Made by a program: the position numbers and the translations under genes
Origin: Prochilodus magdalenae
Taxonomy: Eukaryota; Chordata; Actinopteri; Characiformes; Prochilodontidae
DNA: 64,000 nt
Direction of reading: 5' to 3'
NCBI GenBank assembly: GCA_024036415.1
Contig: JAMWET010005032.1
Span: 503,501-567,500, forward strand
Part shown: piece by piece, positions 34,343-48,000 of the stretch
How the letters are laid out: every line of letters starts with the position of its first letter
How positions within the stretch are numbered: position 1 is the first letter of the stretch
Notes under the pieces: generated by a model
What the model saw: the letters and a program-made list of their open reading frames with translations, nothing else
What the model was told of the DNA's origin: nothing
The model's database searches: none

Positions 34343-34413
34343 TTTCCTGCTTCACCTTAAATGGTGCTGCGGTCGTGTTTTACCACCGAAGGTAGGTGCT
34401 GTATCATTTAAGG
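34343..34413. repeat. Foldback (MITE-like) element, copy 2
   Basis: Arms 'cttcaccttaaatggtgctg' and, inverted, 'gctgtatcatttaaggtgaa', with a loop of about 30 bases. Same family as 16567-16632. Confidence 0.7.
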
Positions 34414-34753
34414 TGAAAGTGTAAAGTTAAAGAAGCAGCTAGCTGGACAGGTAGACTGAGGCGCCAGTAGCGAGGCTGAACCGTAAAATCCAAAAGGTGC
34501 TGAGATGAAGCCATCGCTGAAATCCCGGTCTACTTCCAAACTGTAGTCCATGTGTTGCTCTGTATACTGTATTATCCTGTTCTACAATGGTCTGGACCCC
34601 CACAGAGCAGGTACGTATTGTGGGTGGTGGATCATTCTCAGTACTGCAGTGACACCAATTATGGTGGACATTCAGTTGCAGGGCATTATGGTGGAAATGA
34701 ATGAAAAATGTAAAACTGAACCTGTTAGTGAATATGATTTAGAGAATATAACA

Positions 34754-35025
34754 TGAAATAGAGTTTGAACTCTGGGGGTGCTGGCTTGGTAGGTCTCCAA
34801 GAGAGCAGGGCTCAGAGAGATGTTCATCCAAGGTATCTTTAATAGTCGATTTGGTGTCGAGTACAGTGAACTGCTTCACTGCTCGCGCGAACTACGGAAG
34901 AACGGCAGGGACAAAATACTAACTACACAAGAAACGATTATCGAACTATAGGAGTTTAGCCCCATCTAGTGGGCATCTCATGAACTACAACTTACTGAAT
35001 GAGCTGAAACAGAGACTTTCCTACA
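34754..35025. mobile_element. Solo LTR with 5-bp target duplication
   Basis: A 272-bp insertion that starts TG and ends CA and is flanked on both sides by TAACA (34749-34753 and 35026-35030). The uninterrupted paralogous site at about 37727-37735 lacks it. These are the hallmarks of a solo LTR left after recombination of an LTR retrotransposon. No coding or internal sequence remains and the family is not identified. Confidence 0.75.
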
Positions 35026-36659
35026 TAACATTTGTACTTTAATTCTTTAACTTTGGTAAATCTGCTGTTACACGTTAGAATGATTTCCCCAACTTTGTGG
35101 TGTACTGATTATATGCCCAAATAATATATTTCTCAAAAGTGAGCATGAAGACAAATTCATCCAGACTGTGCATAATAATCCTTTATTCATTCCAAATCAC
35201 TTAGCATGTTTAACACAGGTTCTCTCGTAGCAGATCGAAAAAAGAAAAGCAAAAAAGAGAAAGAAAAACCCTCAAAAAAAAAAATCAATATAAACATCCT
35301 TAACCTGTTTACATGCCACGTTTTCACTCAGTACATAGAAAATTAGAGGCAGCACCTCCCTGAAGCTTCACACTTCTGCCTTTAGCAACACTGTGGTATG
35401 GGCATGGGGTCTACACCAAGTCAGGCTGAGCTAAGTATCCAGGATTTCCACCAGTCGGACAGAGTTAATCAACATACTTGGCTTGAACTGAGTTTCACGA
35501 TGACTGAAAACGAAATGTGTCAAAATGCTGGATCACATGCACATTTCCTGCAATACAAAATGCGTATGCCAGTGTTTATGCTGATTGAGCCGATGAGTAT
35601 GTAGAAGTGCCATGTAACACCAGTGGATAATATTCTGAAGGGGAGGAGAGGAGGAGAAGAGGATACACGAGTAGAGAAATGAGAGAAGCAGTCTACGGTC
35701 TTAGCGCCATGCTAGCAATGTAAATAATAGAAAGCTATGATCATGTTCATATGTCTGTTACTGCACTTTATGGTTTAAGCTATGGGCACAGACGTTTGGA
35801 AGGAGCTCACAATGATACTGTAAAGAGGGAATCTATTTCCGCAGCTGGTCGACTGCTTTCTTGTGAACGCCTCGTAAACTATATCACTGCACCCCATTAC
35901 CAACGACGGCACGCTGCAGACGTCTGCAGCTGTACAGCAACAGCTGTAATCTCTCTCCTTTTGATTCTACTTAATCACCTTTGGGGCAGTGCTAATAAAC
36001 CAACGGCTGCAACTAAGAAGCTACACGCCGACACTGTAAAACGTGCCTGTAGCAGCGCAGTGCACCCAGACACGCAACATAACACATTTGAGTGATTGCT
36101 TAAACTACCCCACAGTGACAACTAAGCTATATTAGTAATACTGGGTCTACAGCATGTTCCACACTGCAGGTGCTACATCACGTCGCTCGATCACTCAAAC
36201 GTTTGGCTAGTCACTGAACCTCCATTCAGGGCCTACTCATGGCTAAACTAACACAGTAGAGAAAAGTCAGAGAGGGGAGGAGGGAGGGAAGGAACGGGCA
36301 AAAGAATGAACGAGGGGGAGATGAAAGGAAGCCGGGGAGAGGGCGAGAGGAGTCCTCATATTTACGTGGGGGACTTTTGCTACCTCTGTTGACCTTACAT
36401 CATAAGACTCGGCTGTAGCGTCTATGCCGCGTTATTCTACTTTATAAGGAATGAAGATGATGTCTCAAGTGTAATGATATTCTATCATTTGAAAATGCTA
36501 GCTACAACCAATGGGGTCCCTAGCTATTTGAGATAGAGGCGCATGTGCAGTGACAAAAGAAGACAACAAGATTCGGGTAGACGGAGCTAGTTCTGGATAT
36601 CCTCTTAAGCAAGATTGTTCATGTTTTTTTTTTTTCCTGCTAAAAAAACAGGAATATGA

Positions 36660-36870
36660 ACAAAACAACAAGTGCCACCCGGTTGGCGCAGTGGACGAGC
36701 CCATTAAGCTCACAGACCGCAGGCTGAGAGAGTGGGGTTTCGAGCCCGCTCATCCTCGCCTGTCTTTCCAGTAGGAGAGTTTATCCGTGTATGCCTGATC
36801 ACCGGCACGGGGTTGAGAGCTGCGTGCAGTGAGCTCCTCCACTACAATAACAGGGTGGGGATGGAGGACG
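36660..36870 (+). mobile_element. tRNA-derived SINE
   Basis: 'cacccggttggcgcagtgg' (A-box region) and 'gtggggtttcgagcccg' (B-box region), followed by a body with 'ggcacggggttgagagctgc'. It sits between the two copies of the rnf10 3' UTR duplication. Confidence 0.7.
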
Positions 36871-37866
36871 GATTTTTTTGTTGGGGTTAAACAATAAAAC
36901 ATGCACCTTTACTTATTTCTTCAGCCATTCTGAAATAAATAAGTAGTGTAAAATATGTTTTATTTGAGAGCTGGTGAAACTATTATTTAATTGTAAAAAA
37001 ATATAACCGAGTAAAAGTTATTTACAATAAAACAGTGCACATGGCTAATTTGCATACGCTTCCGCGCTGACTCCTCCAACCGGAAGTGGCTGCTTTTGCA
37101 TAGTCGTTTCTGGCACCTCTCACACTAAAATTCTTTAGTTAAGTGACTCATCAGTGCAGAAAGTCACACAAAACGCCAGAATGAGTAGAGGTGTGAAATT
37201 CTAACAGAGTTATCGCTTAAATCCCAGTCTAAGACTCAGGTTCAGTACTGTCTACATTTCTACTAGGTTAACACTCAGCACTTTGTACACCTCAACTGAC
37301 CACATAGGAGCCCCCTGTAGTTTTACAGTTCCAGACTGTAGTCTCGGTTTCTCTGTATACTGTATTACCCTGTTCTTCCATGGTCTAGACCCCCACAGAG
37401 CAGGTAGGTATTACGTGGTTGGGGGACCATTCTCAGCACGACAGTGACACCAACATGGTGATGGTGGCCACTCACCATATGAGAACACTTTGTAGATGTA
37501 CACTTTGTAGATGTAAAGTCAGATATGATCTCAGCTAGTGTTAGTCATCCTCTAGGCCTTCATTCGGATTTCATACAAAATGTTCTGCCCTATGTACTAA
37601 ACATTGGTGTAAAGTAGAGATTTGACTTAACACACCATTTTAAAACCAATTATTGGTGGACATTCAGTTGCAGGGCATTATAGTGGAAATTAATGAAAAC
37701 AAAACCCTGTTAGTGAATGATTCAGAGTATGACACCTGTACTTTAATTCTTTAACATCTGTAAATCTGCTGTTACACATTAGAATGATTTCCCCACCCAT
37801 GTGGTGTACTGATGTCCAACTAATGTATTTCTCAATGGTGAGCATGAAGACCAATCCATCCAGACT

Positions 37867-39071
37867 GTGCATAATAATCCTTTATTCATTCCAAATCAAT
37901 ATGCATGTTTAACACAGGTTCTCTCGTAGCAGATCGAAAAAAGAAAAGCAAAAAAGAGAAAGAAAAACCCTCAAAAAAAAAAAATCAATATAAACATCCT
38001 TAACCTGTTTACATGCCACGTTTTCACTCAGTACATAGAAAATTAGAGGCAGCACCTCCCTGAAGCTTCACACTTCTGCCTTTAGCAACACTGTGGTAGG
38101 GCATGGGGTCTACACCAAGTCAGGCTGAGCTAAGTATCCAGGATTTCCACCAGTCGGACAGAGTTAATCAACATACTTGGCTTGAACTGAGTTTCACGAT
38201 GACTGAAAATGAAATGTGTCAAAATGCTGGATCACATGCACATTTCCTGCAATATAAAATGCGTATGCCAGTGTTTATGCTGATTGAGCCGATGAGTATG
38301 TAGAAGTGCCATGTAACACCAGTGGATAATATTCTGAAGGGGAGGAGAGGAGGAGAAGAGGATGATACACGAGTAGAGAAATGAGAGAAGCAGTCTACGG
38401 TCTTAGCGCCATGCTAGCAATGTAAATAATAGAAAGCTATGATCATGTTCATATGTCTGTTACTGCACTTTATGGTTTAAGCTATGGGCACAGACGTTTG
38501 GAAGGAGCTCACAATGATACTGTAAAGAGGGAATCTATTTCCGCAGCTGGTCGACTGCTTTCTTGTGAACGCCTCGTAAACTATATCACTGCACCCCATT
38601 ACCAACGACGGCACGCTGCAGACGTCTGCAGCTGTACAGCAACAGCTGTAATCTCTCTCCTTTTGATTCTACTTAATCACCTTTGGGGCAGTGCTAATAA
38701 ACCAACGGCTGCAACTAAGAAGCTACACGCCGACACTGTAAAACGTGCCTGTAGCAGCGCAGTGCACCCAGACACGCAACATAACACATTTGAGTGATTG
38801 CTTAAACTACCCCACAGTGACAACTAAGCTATATTAGTAATACTGGGTCTACAGCATGTTCCACACTGCAGGTGCTACATCACGTCGCTCGATCACTCAA
38901 ACGTTTGGCTAGTCACTGAACCTCCATTCAGGGCCTACTCATGGCTAAACTAACACAGTAGAGAAAAGTCAGAGAGGGGAGGAGGGAGGGAAGGAACGGG
39001 CAAAAGAATGAACGAGGGGGAGATGAAAGGAAGCCGGGGAGAGGGCGAGAGGAGTGAAGGCGAGATCCTGT
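37867..39071 (-). other. rnf10: rnf10 3' UTR
   Basis: About 1.2 kb between the rnf10 stop and a minus-strand AATAAA (TTTATT at 37881-37886). The duplication boundary at 39056 lies inside it. A 114-codon plus-strand open frame (38453-38797) is preserved in both copies only because the two copies are nearly identical. Confidence 0.75.
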
Positions 39072-42000
39072 TTACTTTGTGTGAACCATAGAGGTGCTGA
39101 ACAGAAGCTTCTGCTTTTTCTTCTTTTTCTTCCCTCCTTTCTCCTCTGAAAGAAACAGAACAGGGAGAAAAGTCATTAGCATCATGTTAGCAAGGACTGC
39201 AACGTACACAGACTGAGGAACTCCCTTTTAAGTATGCCATCAAAGTCATCTTGGCTAAATTACAAGCGTGAGTCGACATTATCTTGCTCTCAGTGGGTCG
39301 ATACACAAATCAACAGGTAGCAAACAAGACATGAAGAAGAAGCTGGAGTAAGCTTAACAGTCGTTACTGTTGTCTGTTTTCTTCAAGTCATAACTTCGTA
39401 AAACTGAAATATACAAAAAGGAGTGCACATCAAATCACGGCCCACCGTATGTAAACACAAATACAGCATTTCCCCTCGTAGTGTGCTCAACAATCTGTTT
39501 AACAAGATAAAATAGAACTTACAGGCAACGGCGTCCAAGACACAAACAAGCAAGCAGCTAACCACTGAGACCATGACATAACACTGGTAACTTTAGGAAA
39601 ATAAGATGGCTGACCTAACGATCACCTGACTCTTTTGACATAATAATCAGAGATTACCAAAAAAAACCAAACTGCAATTCACAAAACAACCACAACATTA
39701 ACCAAATTTAAATCGAATTTTAAAAAGAGCATAACATTAAAATACAAGGTTTATGGATCAACTAAAGTACATATTCTGAATTTCATAATGGTTTAAAACT
39801 CACAACCAATTTCTTAAGATGCCAACAGCTTAGTTTGACATCTAGCTGGGGTGCCTGATGTCCAAGACACTCAGTTTAGACAGGAAAGCTCTGCAGAGGG
39901 TGGTGAAGGCTGCACAGAGGTCTGTCGGAGTCAGCCCCCCCACCACCACAGACATATACACCTCTAGATGCAGGAAGAGGGCTACCTGCATCATGAAGGA
40001 CCCCACTCACCCAGCACACTCACTTTTTGTCCCGCTCCCCTCAGGCAGGAGGCTGCGGAGCATTAAGTGTAAAACGAACAGACTGAGGAGCAGCTTCATT
40101 CCGGCAGCTGCAAGACTTTTAAACGCCACTTAGTGGAACCACTCAGTGGAGGACACTCAGTCACTTTAAATACACTCTGCTGCTACCTTCTCCATTTCCT
40201 ACTGCTCTTTCTCTCTGTATTTTATTTTATTTTCATTTTTACATATATTTTTATATATTTATGTATATTCTATTTAAGTACTGCTGTCTGGGTAAAACTG
40301 GGTCCTTGGGTACCACAATTTCGTTCCACCCCATGTACCACATGTGATGCGAATGACAAAGTCTCCTTGAATCCTTCTAGAAGGCTACTAGCCCAAAACG
40401 TGTCGTATTGTGTATATTAATGGCAGACGGGTACATGAAGGACTGCGTAGGCAAGGTAGCCACTTAAGTGCAAAGGGGTTAGCAACCCTGTTTGATGAGC
40501 ATCACTGACAGTGTTAAGAAGCTGTCCAGTCAGGTTGTGAATCCTGTTGCACTTTAGCTCCTTTCTTATATTCTCGTTTCTACCCCTCCATGAAGCCACA
40601 ACCTCGCATGTGTTTGCACGTTGTTATAGACAAATTGAATGAAGAGCTTTCCCAAATGACCATCAAGTCCTGATATGAGCGAGGAACTGGGAATATGCAC
40701 CTTGATGCAGGGGCTTCAGTTCAATATTCTACGATACTGTATGTGAGACACAGCAACATACTCCTAGGTTTATTAATGCTATGTTAACTGCGCTCTTCAT
40801 ACTTCCTGTTTACACTGGAGCAGAAAGGTCTAACGGTTGAAGAGGCATTAGCAATTGGGCTTGAACACAGCAAAATGAAGCACTGTCTGCCACCAATCAC
40901 CACATGCAGCTGTTAAATACTGTAGGTGAGAATCGCTACAGCATCACAATACACATGCACAGCTATTTTCTAACAGTCCTAATCAGCACTGCGCATACAA
41001 ACCTCAGAACGCACGTGTAGGTTCACTGGTGCTTTTAGACAGTACATAAAACAACTATGTAGATATGACCCCTGGGATAACATCTAAAACATGCACATCA
41101 CAGATTTCATATAGAAGAGCCTAAACACACATGCATGCCAAAGGTAAAGCAAGAGAGACTGACCAGAGGTGGTTACAGCTTCAGCTGGGGCAGACGGCCC
41201 ATGGTCCAGTTGCATCAGTGCCGCCTCGAACGCCTGACTGAAGGAGTTCTGGAAGTTGGGCACCGGCACCCGGTCAGAGCCATCACTTTCCCCATCGCTG
41301 TCGGCCACCGGAGGAGCAAGGAACATATCTACAGACAGAGAGCCAAAGATGTTAACGACCGATCCATCTCTGGCTTATAAAGGTCGTTAATGGCCAAATC
41401 TCGATATTCCATAAATTATGGCATGTCACTCACCTTTCTTTGGAGCAGGTTTGGGTCCAACATCCCCACGAGCCTTTCCATCTCTGAGCATCTACAGAGA
41501 GTTGAAAAATTTAACAGCTCAATTAGACCCCACAAAAGCTTAAAACAAACTTCCATTAAAAAGCATGAATTTGAGAGGTGTAGGAACGTGAGACACACCT
41601 GGGCAAAGGACATGCAGTGAGAATCCTCCTCCACACTGCCCACACTGAGGCAGGGACTGTGTGCATTCAGACTGGGGAACATCACTCCATCTGTGAACAA
41701 TAAGAGTTACAGGTTGTGAAAGACAAACCTAATGAGCTTTGTGCAAGCAACGTTCCGAATTCGCTGTAAACAGGAATACATGTAGAGGGTGTCTACTGGA
41801 GACTTCCTGCTATATCAGACAGTCAGGCTTTTTTATTTATTTATATATATATTTAAAAAAATGTGGGAATAACGGTAACATGCTACCTGAGGCAGGGCTG
41901 CTGCTGAGAGGAGATGGTGGGCCCAGCAGGAACTCATGTGGCTGAGCTGGGGGGCTGTTTTGAGGAGGAGAGCCAAATGCTGGGAACTGCTGCAGGTTCT

Positions 42001-45000
42001 CCAGCCCAATGTGCACCTCTGGGTCTGAAACGGAAGCTGAAGTTATTACTTGAGCTGGAAGTGAAGGAGAGTCTGCTCACAAAGACTGCTGCTGATGCAA
42101 TGGCAGTTTGACATATTCTGCTAAACAGCCACCAACCACCTCTATTACTCCATTAGAGAGGTACAAATGTTAAGTGATTTGGTAACCATCTTTACAAAAT
42201 ATGCGCACATCGTAGTTAAAATCATTAAGGTACACTGCACTTCACACTAATGACCTATTAGATGGCAATTTAAAAATTAGCCCAGTTTATACCAAGCCAG
42301 ACAAATCCATCTTTTTTTATATCTACTTTTTGTCTTCTTGAAAGCAGGACAACAACTCCAACCCATTCAAAATAAAAATGAATAAACGCCCAAAGTATTT
42401 TCAACCTTCTTACATTTTCCCTGTTTCCGGTTCTCCTCCATCTCAATCCTCCTCTCTCTCCTCTTCTCATCCCTCACCTTCTTCTGCCTCAGACGCTTTC
42501 TCTTCTCCAGATCATCTGGGAGAGAAAGAAGCAGAGCTTAACCATTTTTACTTCAAGATTGAAATTTTATACTATAAAGACAGTTTTAATTTTTATTACA
42601 GTGAATAGAATTTGAATCTGGTAAAATGACGAGACTTGAATGTCATTTGGTTCAGAGTGAGATGCATCCTCTCTTTTCCCATCCCTGATGCTTTTAAGAC
42701 TAAAAGATCTGTATACAAACGCAACACATCAAAAAGCAAGATAGGGAGCACATGTACCTGACAAGTTGTCCAGGGTTTCTTTGGAGAGGATGGGTGGCTG
42801 CAGGTTAAGCTCACAGAGGCTGAACTCGCAGGTGAGAGGCAGATGAGACAGGTAACGATGGCGACGACGAACTTCCTGAAAAATAGAAGCAGTAAACAGT
42901 GTTATACCGGTGTTGACAGACAGGAGCATGTGCAGCACTATAGGCCTCAGCTCTGCATTCATACAAACAGTGTTAATGTATTTGTAGACACAGAGGAACC
43001 ATTTATCATAAAGGACTTCCCAAAAACTGTACATCTTCAAGCCAAACAAAGACAGAAGTTGGACTGATCAATTTGCATAATGTTAAAAAACGTTAACTAC
43101 TGTGTTGAGCAATTACATAAGCTGAGGGATTGTTGACATTCTTTCCACAACCATTTATTTTCCAGCCTTTAACAAATGTACACATGTATCTTCTTGGTCT
43201 TTTCAGTGACTCATTCTCTTTAGGACAAGACCCCTCTATCAGGACAATCATGCAACGAACTAAACATCTGTTTAAATGTAGATACGAAAGCACAGTAATA
43301 AATAATAAAAAATATATAAAAATAAAAGCATATCACTCTGGTCAGTTCTACGAGCATGTTTTAACATCCAGGTGTGAATTATTGTCAATATGGGCATAAA
43401 AACATGTGCATGTACCTCGTTCACGGTGTGTCCCTCAATCTCCACCACAGCAGCTGTGATGGACTGAGGACTGTTCTCCAAACTGCCATACTCCCTCAGC
43501 AAACAACGCACGTTTACTGGGTGAAGGAACATCTGCTGCCCATCTTCCGCTACACAGAGAAAGAGAAATAGCCCTTAAATATGAAGTACATCTTTCCAAA
43601 CTATGTCTTTTAATAGTCCTCATTAACCATTAATGCATGGCACTCATGTTTAAATTCGGGCTTTGCAAAACAATACGCATCATGAAACACGGGTTATGAT
43701 TCCATATCCTTTAGTACACTGATACTGCAAGCAAAGTTTTAAATCTAATTTTTACAAAACTACCATAGCGTAAATACACCACCATCAGCAGAAGTCTGCT
43801 AATGCTAGTACTGCATCCTTGTTTACAATGCAGTGGAAGAGTAACGACTGAAGATAAATTGCAACACTGTCATCTAGTGGTTGGGGTTTATATACAAGCA
43901 AGTGAACAACAGTCAATGTTTGAACAATACTGAAGTGGTTTAATAATGACTATTATTGCAAAACCATGATCCACCTAGATTGAGATCATTACAACCCTAG
44001 TACAAGTATGACTTAATTTTACAGTAAAAGAAAACTTAAAGGTATTATAGAATTATACAATCACTGTATTACCGCTGGCCTATTCTCACACTATGAAAAG
44101 GTGCTTTACTTTGTACACTCACCTTGGTAGAAGTAGTAATACGGCCCATGCTGGGAGTTTTGAGGTAGCCCTCCCACGGTGGCAGGGGTTTCCTCTGCTG
44201 GTCCCCCAGGCATCTGCTCGGGAACTGGTTCCACCTCCTGCTCAGGCAGTTCCTCAGGCATCTCTTCAGGGGCCTCCTGAACTTCATCGTCAAATGCTGA
44301 TGCATACTGCAGAATGGGCTACAGAGGGGAATATTGGGGAACATGTCTAGTCCAATTCAAGCTTCATTTGCCACCTCATGTCTATACTGTTCCAAGGAAG
44401 AAATGCAAGATTAAACTTGAGTTCAGGAACTAACATTTATTAAAAAGCCTCTCCCTCAATCACTACTTTCACAACCTGTTACTGGGGTTAACAGATTTTC
44501 TCAAGTTGCACATAGCAAAGCAACCTTCCTGTCCATCATTTCTTCGAACACAAAGCTCATTAAAAGACTAGCAGCGTTTACCTTGGAGCTGGCAAGGTTC
44601 TTGGCAGCCACCTCAGTAGGGGGACAGTCAGCCAAAGAAAGCTTCTTTATGTCTGCACCCTCCACACTGCCTCCATCCTGACCGCTCCGCATCAGCAGTG
44701 CATCCTCTCGCTCCTACACACAGACAGGCAGCATGAATTGGAGCAGCACAAGCACTAAACATGACAAGGTTTGGGCTGCACCCATTTTCCCAGACTGTGT
44801 CATGCAAGCACTGGTGAAAGATTTTCTTGTAGACCTAGTTTAGACAGCTCTGTGCAATACGCAACTCTTCCTGTCTGTGCACTGCTACCGCGTACCTGCA
44901 GCTGCAGCAGGGCACTCTGTATGAAGCAGGCCTGCGGGTCTCCCTGCTCCTGGCTGAGCTGGGTCTGCAGAGCAGCTCTTTCCTCAGCCAGCAAATTCAT

Positions 45001-48000
45001 AACCTGCCCCTGAGATGCCAACAGCAGCTTTGAGTATGAACTCTGACGCGCATCTGCAACACAGAGACAAAGACTCAAATGCTGACAAGCACACAACAAG
45101 ACATAGATGGACAATCATATGACAATATTTTCAGACAATCATTTTTTATTTATTTAATAACATGAAAAGAATTAAAAGGAACATGTTGGTGATGACCATT
45201 GGTATTTGTTTAATTCCATAAAGGAGCCACTTATTACAAATATAAATAAAGCCCTCCAAAAAAAAAAAAAAACTAGAGGTGTGGCATGTGGCGTAGAAGA
45301 CCAAAAACCAACAATCAAATTATTTGCCAACAATTAGAACTATTAGATGGTGAGGTCATCATGCAGGTTTTTCATGCCAACTAAGAATGCTTCAACACTG
45401 ACTCTTCCTGGAGAGAAAAGCATGAGGGCAGTCTTAAGAATAAAGTCCTCAAAAGTGTTTGAAGCATCTCACACTTGGCTCCCTAAGACAGGTCATCAGT
45501 CGCACTGTTTGTAAGCTGACCTGAGCTGGGATGGGCGCATATCTATGTTGAAACAGCTAAAGAGGAAACATGTTTGCTTAATATATAGGGTGGGCAGTGT
45601 AGCTCAGCAGACAACACCACTACTCGCCAGGAAGCTATGGTCCCATGTGGGAGACTGGGGTTCGAATCCCAGGCTGGGTGACTATGCTGTGCTACACCAA
45701 TAAGGGTCCTTGGGCAAGACTCCTAACACTACATTGGCCTACCTGTAATATGATTAACCTTGTAAATCGCCCTGGATAAGAGCGTCAGCTAAATGTGGTT
45801 AATGTCAAAGCAGCTACAACTCTAAACGAGTTGTGGCAGATAGTCACACACTTCAGAGTTAAAATGCGTCATTTAAACAAGACATTAAGCTCAATTAGTG
45901 TTATACATACCAATTACTGTTACAGAATTGCAACATGTGGTCCAGCCCCCAAGCATAAACACCTCTCTGCCCACCATCTATTTAACTTCATGTACACCAA
46001 CTGCACAACCACTGACCAGTACGAACAAGAACATCAGCAGTATAAAAATGATGAGCATCTCACCTCCAAAGCGGATTGGTTCCTCCACTTTAACCCACTG
46101 GGAGCTGGGCAGAGCCACCAGCACACCTTTCTCCCGACGCATCAGGCGCATAGTGATGAGGTCACCAGGCACATACTGACGCGTCTCCATAGCAACAACA
46201 CTGAAAACGAAGTAGGGAGAGCAGAGTCAAGCCAGGTTCGAGATGGGCTGATAACAGTGTGCTGGTGCGGCACTTTTAAAACATTAAACGCACCGAGCAT
46301 CCGAGATCAGCAACATGATCTACCATGAGTAAATTTATCCAGTGCTTTTTAAAAGCCTTCAAAAAGAGAAAACTCAAACGGTATCTGCAGGTGTACAGAC
46401 CTCTTCAGGTCAGCACTGTGCACAGCCTCATAGCAGATGGGGCACTTGGACCAGCTCTTCTCACTCAGAGACAGGTAGTGCAGCATGCAGGGCCAGCAGT
46501 AAATGTGGCCACAGCGGGTGATGTGCGCCGCCACAGGAGGATACAGGCAGATTGGACATGACGGCACCTCGTGGCTGTAGATACGCTATGAGAGAGGATT
46601 TAAAAGGTGTGAAAATATTACTAATCATGGAAACAGGGCCTAAGAAATTGCATTGCTGATGATTTCTGATTAATTAAAAAAAAAAGCCCTAAAAACTAAA
46701 CATTAAAATAATCCATTTTAAAAATCTTTAGGATTAATAAGTTTATAAACGGGTTAAAAAAAAAAACAAAAAACAAAAAAAAAAAACCCCCAAAGCAAGA
46801 CAGTCCAATACTTACCACTTGCTGCACACAGTCCCAGTTGACCAGTGTATCTGGGTCAGTGAAGTGAGCTTGGTAGTCCTGGTCATCAATCACCACAAAC
46901 TGGCAGCTACAGAGACATTAAAGCACACTGATGAACAATCGTACACAAAACACGGAACTGATAACATTCCTAAATTTGTCATCTGATAAAAGTATCTGTG
47001 CCTTTCAGACATGCATCACAGAAATACACCAAATGAGTCTCTCTTGCTCGTGGAAACTGGTTTGCCCAGGTCAACCAACTTCAGATATTTAACATGGAAA
47101 GCAGACAGCTGTTGAGCTTAGTTCAGGACCTTTCACACTATTAACCCTGTACCTAGTAGCTCTATGATCACTAAGCAGATAGTCAGCCTGCATTGTTCAC
47201 TACTTGCATAACAACGTAAATGAAATCTGCTCCCAATCAGTGACGGTATAGCCAAATTCCTGCAGATCTCTGACCGACTCGGTAGTACTGTGTTCAACTT
47301 GCACTTGCTAAGCCATTAGTTAGGTGTAATAGGACCACACTCACTTGGCCTGCAGGAACAGCTCCTTGTTAAAGGGCTTGTGCTTATGGCCCCACTTGTT
47401 GCGGCGTCCCCAGCAGGAGTGGCCATCGCCTCCGGAGCCAAAATGGCCTCCACGTGGCTCAAAGGTAAAATTGAGCAGGTGATTCAAACTGATCTTTTTG
47501 GGTCCAGAAAATTGAGCCGGGCTAAACTCGGCCCGGCGGGTCTCTGCTACCTGAAACCAAAGAAGAGAGTAACAGTCAGCATAGAGGGCAACACCGTGTA
47601 AACACTGGCACAACCTGAACGCATGGCTGCAACCAACTAGACACGCCACTACAATTAGACAGATCCCCTCTACGTAAAACCATTTCATGTGCATGCTCAC
47701 GCACCTCTTCTCTTCTCCCACCGCCCATGAGCCCACCCTGTCGTCCACCTCCGCCGCCTCTCTGGGGGGGTCTCTTGTCGAAACTCTTGCCTTTCTGTGG
47801 GTGGGTGCGGCGGGGGCCTGGAAAACTCTCCGCCTTTGGGAAGGAGGGCTCTCGCTTACGGTTGTAGCGCTTGGAGCCCCCATTATTCTTGGTATCTGAA
47901 GAGGAAAGCGAAAGAAAAAGGAAATTAAAATGACTCTGCATTATTACAGAACCAGAGCCAATGTTTCGTTAGCTCAGGAACACATGGCATGTTCCACTTT

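Larger units (their letters stand above)
33860..36354 (-). pseudogene. Duplicate of the rnf10 3' UTR and downstream flank (no coding exon)
   Basis: Tandem copy of 36940-39056. The part 35163-36354 is almost identical to the rnf10 3' UTR at 37867-39056; I count only a handful of substitutions and small indels. The left part (33860-35160) has clearly diverged and carries a 272-bp LTR insertion. Homology stops about 16 bases short of the rnf10 stop codon, so no part of the protein is included. A minus-strand AATAAA (35181-35186) is retained. Confidence 0.85.

Noticed and set aside
35751..36095. 114-codon plus-strand frame, repeated identically at 38453-38797
   Set aside because: Conserved only because the whole rnf10 3' UTR copy is nearly identical at the DNA level; antisense to rnf10, no initiation or domain evidence.
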